Under the pieces are notes generated by a model, which saw only the letters and a program-made list of their open reading frames with translations, was not told where the DNA came from and searched no databases. Positions 5,272-7,108 of a stretch of DNA of 7,108 nt are shown here, in pieces. Position 1 is the stretch's first letter, and each line of letters starts with the position of its first letter. The stretch lies in assembly GCA_016215145.1 (NCBI GenBank), contig JACRLA010000318.1, positions 1 through 7,108 on the forward strand, written 5' to 3'. Position numbers and translations under genes: made by a program. Source of the stretch: Chloroflexota bacterium. Its GTDB lineage: Bacteria > Chloroflexota > Anaerolineae > Anaerolineales > VGOW01.

Positions 5272-5794
5272 TCGAAAACGTTTGCAGGCATTTCTGGAAC
5301 GTTTGAACATGGCACTCGACGAGCCGGGGGCAATTTTTTTACTTGGCGGATCATCTCTTACATGGCGAGGCGTCAAACAAGAATCGGCTGATATTGATCT
5401 CCAAATTGTGGAGACGGATGATCCTGTTCCGTTGCTTGATGCCATCGCGCAAGCGGGCGATTTTATTGAAACGCGAGTGGATGTAATGCGATTGGCTCAA
5501 GAGATGCCGCTACCTGAAGGATACGAAGAACGCGCCGAACCCGCCGCCGACTTTGGAAAGCTGACGGTGTATCACTTTGACCCTTACAGCATCGCGCTCA
5601 CCAAGTTGGCGCGATCAGCAACAAAGGACATCACTGATCTAGAGGCGATGTTGCAAAGCGGACTGATTGATTGCCACACACTCCAAACTCATTTTGAATC
5701 AGTGATGGTGAGTTATCGGCAACATAGCCAGCGCCCCAAATACGAAGATTTTCAACGCAAAGTAGAAAAGTTTTATCACGAACACTGTGAATAA
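5252..5794 (+). CDS. DUF6036-like nucleotidyltransferase-fold protein
   Basis: A 180-residue protein with the signature of minimal nucleotidyltransferases. IFLLGGSSLTWRG (28-40) supplies the Gly-Ser motif. ESADIDLQIV (44-53) supplies the Asp-x-Asp pair (D47, D49) that would bind the metal. The later FDPYSIALTKLARSATKDITDLEAML (109-134) matches the helical Lys...Lys-Asp...Asp part typical of the DUF6036/AbiEii-like group. Members of this superfamily transfer nucleotides to tRNA or protein targets and often serve in toxin-antitoxin pairs, as toxin (AbiEii, MenT) or antitoxin (MNT). Which role applies here cannot be read from the sequence. The catalytic motif looks intact. It is preceded and overlapped by the gene at 4759-5271 and ends at a bidirectional terminator. 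The C-terminus is charged and helical (EDFQRKVEKFYHEH). Confidence 0.8.
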   Translation: MAGRLVDRKRLQAFLERLNMALDEPGAIFLLGGSSLTWRGVKQESADIDLQIVETDDPVPLLDAIAQAGDFIETRVDVMRLAQEMPLPEGYEERAEPAADFGKLTVYHFDPYSIALTKLARSATKDITDLEAMLQSGLIDCHTLQTHFESVMVSYRQHSQRPKYEDFQRKVEKFYHEHCE

Positions 5795-5797
5795 AAC

Positions 5798-5840
5798 AAA
5801 CTTCCGAAGTCTTCGCGGTGGGTGCGACTTCGGAAGTTTT
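5798..5840. terminator. Bidirectional terminator between convergent genes (CTTCCGAAG family)
   Basis: AAACTTCCGAAGTC (5798-5811) pairs perfectly with GACTTCGGAAGTTT (5826-5839) around a 14-nt GC-rich loop. TTTTATTTTA follows on the plus strand and TTTGTTTTATT on the minus strand. The two flanking stop codons (5792-5794 plus; 5844-5846 minus) are within 5 nt of it. The arms equal those at 4694-4726, with a longer loop. Confidence 0.85.
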
Positions 5841-5843
5841 ATT

Positions 5844-7034
5844 TTACGGGCGCGGCGTCAACGGCGGCGGTGGGTTGCCTGTGCCTTGCGGCGGTTTCGG
5901 CGGTTGCGGGGTGGGATAGCCGGGAATGACGGTGGCATAGACCATGAGGTATTGCCCGTTGCTCAGGCGTGTGACGCTGTTATCTTTCACTTCTATTGAT
6001 TCAAGATTGTTCTTCGTATCAACTTCAAACTTCCACGTTTCGGGTTTCCACGCCACGCCATCGGTTGAAAATAACGCGGTGATATAAGTGGGAGCGGGAG
6101 GCTTCTGCACGAAGCCGTAGTAGCGATAACCGCCCTCTACTTTGATTCCGTTTGCCATAAGGAAATTACCCGACGAAAGATCGTCGGTGCGTTTGAAGTT
6201 GAGCCCATCGGTAGAGGTGGCGTGATAGTTCGATCCCGGAACCCCGCCGGAGAAGAAATGCCAAGTGGCGCCGATCAAGATCACATTGGGATCTAAAACT
6301 TCTTTGCCTTCCACTGTAAACCGCACGCCGTCTTCGACCGTGAAGTTATAACCGTCACTTGAGATCGCCGAATATGTGCGGGGTGTTGATTTACCGCCGG
6401 TGTTATTGGGCACTGATGTGAAATACAAACGTATCTTGTTGTCTGTGGTGAACTCCACCGCAGGGTCAACTTGACTCAACGGTTGAAGATTCTGGATTCC
6501 ATTGAGTGCGATCTTTTTATAAACCCAAGTAGTGCCGTTATCGCGCGAGGCGGCGACGACGATTTTATTTCTCACGTCGTCGGGGCACATGATGATGTAA
6601 TACACTCGCACTTCGCCATCCGGCATGGTGATGATGTCTGGCACGTCGGCTTGATCGGAAATGACTTTGTTAGTGCGCGTGAAGTTAATTCCGTCACTGC
6701 TGATGGCGGTCATCAAACGGGTTGCCCAAGGTCCATAACTCGTTTGTGGTTTGCCGTCGGGGCTGACGGCGTCGTAACCGGAACAAGGTTTGAAATCACT
6801 AGTGGTGGAGATTTGGGTAGTGGGTGGTTGCGCGCTAGCGGTTTGGGTGTTGGGTGGTTTGGTCGGTGGCGCGGCAACGGACGGTTGCGCCGGTGGTTGA
6901 GTCGGCGGCGCGGCAACGGAGGGTTGCAAAGGTGGTTGAGTCGCGGGTGTGAGTCCGGTGTCCACATTAATGGAGCAGGCGGGTGTAGAAGCAATTAGCA
7001 GAAACGGTAAAAAGATTGTGTGACGGTGATTCAT
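5844..7034 (-). CDS. Secreted lipoprotein with proline-rich linkers and an Asp-box beta-propeller-like domain
   Basis: A protein of 396 residues. The N-terminus has HRH, a hydrophobic run (IFLPFLLIA) and Cys20 in STPAC, an imperfect lipobox (Thr at -3 where Leu is usual), so lipid anchoring is probable but not certain. Residues 28-75 are a Pro/Gln/Thr/Ala linker with two 13-residue repeats. Residues 80-370 hold five Asp-box-like motifs: SSDGINF (112-118), SRDNGTTW (163-170), SSDGYNF (225-231), STDGLNF (274-280) and STDGVAW (323-329). Between them are the Asp motifs VPDI (131-134), VDPAV (189-193) and LDPNV (247-251), as in five-bladed GH43/GH32-like or sialidase-like propellers. It may bind or cleave glycans at the cell surface, but the catalytic residues are not certain. 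Cys84 and Cys150 could form a disulfide. The C-terminus is a second proline-rich tail (GNPPPPLTPRP). Confidence 0.85.
   Translation of the reverse strand: MNHRHTIFLPFLLIASTPACSINVDTGLTPATQPPLQPSVAAPPTQPPAQPSVAAPPTKPPNTQTASAQPPTTQISTTSDFKPCSGYDAVSPDGKPQTSYGPWATRLMTAISSDGINFTRTNKVISDQADVPDIITMPDGEVRVYYIIMCPDDVRNKIVVAASRDNGTTWVYKKIALNGIQNLQPLSQVDPAVEFTTDNKIRLYFTSVPNNTGGKSTPRTYSAISSDGYNFTVEDGVRFTVEGKEVLDPNVILIGATWHFFSGGVPGSNYHATSTDGLNFKRTDDLSSGNFLMANGIKVEGGYRYYGFVQKPPAPTYITALFSTDGVAWKPETWKFEVDTKNNLESIEVKDNSVTRLSNGQYLMVYATVIPGYPTPQPPKPPQGTGNPPPPLTPRP
6856..6933. repeat. Two tandem 39-bp units in the lipoprotein linker
   Basis: Positions 6856-6894 and 6895-6933 are two copies of a 39-bp unit differing at a few positions, followed by the start of a third (6934 onward). 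Each encodes 13 residues (QPPLQPSVAAPPT and QPPAQPSVAAPPT). Because 39 is divisible by 3, changes in copy number would alter linker length without breaking the frame. Confidence 0.8.
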
Positions 7035-7040
7035 AATGCG

Positions 7041-7044
7041 CCTC
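7041..7044 (-). promoter_or_regulatory. Shine-Dalgarno sequence of the lipoprotein gene
   Basis: On the minus strand GAGG lies 6 nt before ATG 7034. It supports this start codon, unlike the three genes here that appear leaderless. The remaining 64 nt to the window edge hold no convincing promoter or gene. Confidence 0.55.
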
Positions 7045-7108
7045 GGACTTGTTAGGAATTCTCTGCAAACAATTCGACGACGGATATTTCAAAATTGGGA
7101 AAAGTTGG

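Noticed and set aside
4694..5840. Transposon ends formed by the matching palindromes around the two-gene unit
   Set aside because: Each copy is itself a complete palindrome and works as a terminator, no target-site duplication was found, and no transposase lies inside. Dispersed terminator repeats explain it more simply.
6471..6998. Plus-strand frame of 175 codons opposite the lipoprotein
   Set aside because: It is a shadow of the lipoprotein gene. Its Gly/Arg/Trp-rich end is the antisense reading of the proline-rich linker.

Overview
The window looks like chromosomal DNA of a member of the Chloroflexota (Anaerolineae-like). This is an inference, with no taxonomic marker present. It rests on a long GT-C glycosyltransferase with a Chloroflexota-style beta-sandwich tail, a MurJ variant with an FRVPDLLFN motif, a DUF6036-type nucleotidyltransferase, many short dispersed repeats, and start codons placed 8 nt after extended -10 boxes, which suggests leaderless mRNAs.

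Layout. Positions 1-125 hold the 3' end of a plus-strand gene, possibly a transposase, followed by a dispersed hairpin repeat (150-202). Positions 212-2937 on the minus strand are a large membrane glycosyltransferase, now split into two reading frames (781-2937 and 212-814). Two repeat hairpins separate it from the divergent murJ (3194-4711, plus). Next comes a translationally coupled gene pair (4759-5271 and 5252-5794, plus), whose second member is a nucleotidyltransferase-fold protein. Converging on the pair from the right is a lipoprotein with a beta-propeller-like domain (5844-7034, minus). Related palindromes built on the core CTTCCGAAG/CTCCCGAAGG lie just before murJ, at its stop codon and between the convergent genes. 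They look like dispersed repeats used as terminators.

The most unusual part is the glycosyltransferase gene. Its reading frame has absorbed at least five arrays of degenerate 7-bp repeats, from four or five sequence families, plus one palindromic repeat. All sit between recognisable protein segments. They resemble the STRR heptamers of cyanobacteria, but inside a gene. The array at 866-900 lies exactly where the frame breaks: one more 7-bp unit, or two fewer, would join the halves into a protein of about 949 residues. The arrays that can encode stop codons carry variant units that avoid them. This could be a slippage-driven ON/OFF switch of a cell-surface glycosylation enzyme, or simply decay of a repeat-laden gene. 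Read-level data would separate the two.

Likely roles: murJ acts in cell-wall lipid II export, the glycosyltransferase in glycan transfer at the outer membrane face, and the lipoprotein in sugar binding or hydrolysis outside the cell. The two-gene unit is a toxin-antitoxin candidate. No operon links these functions except within the two-gene unit.
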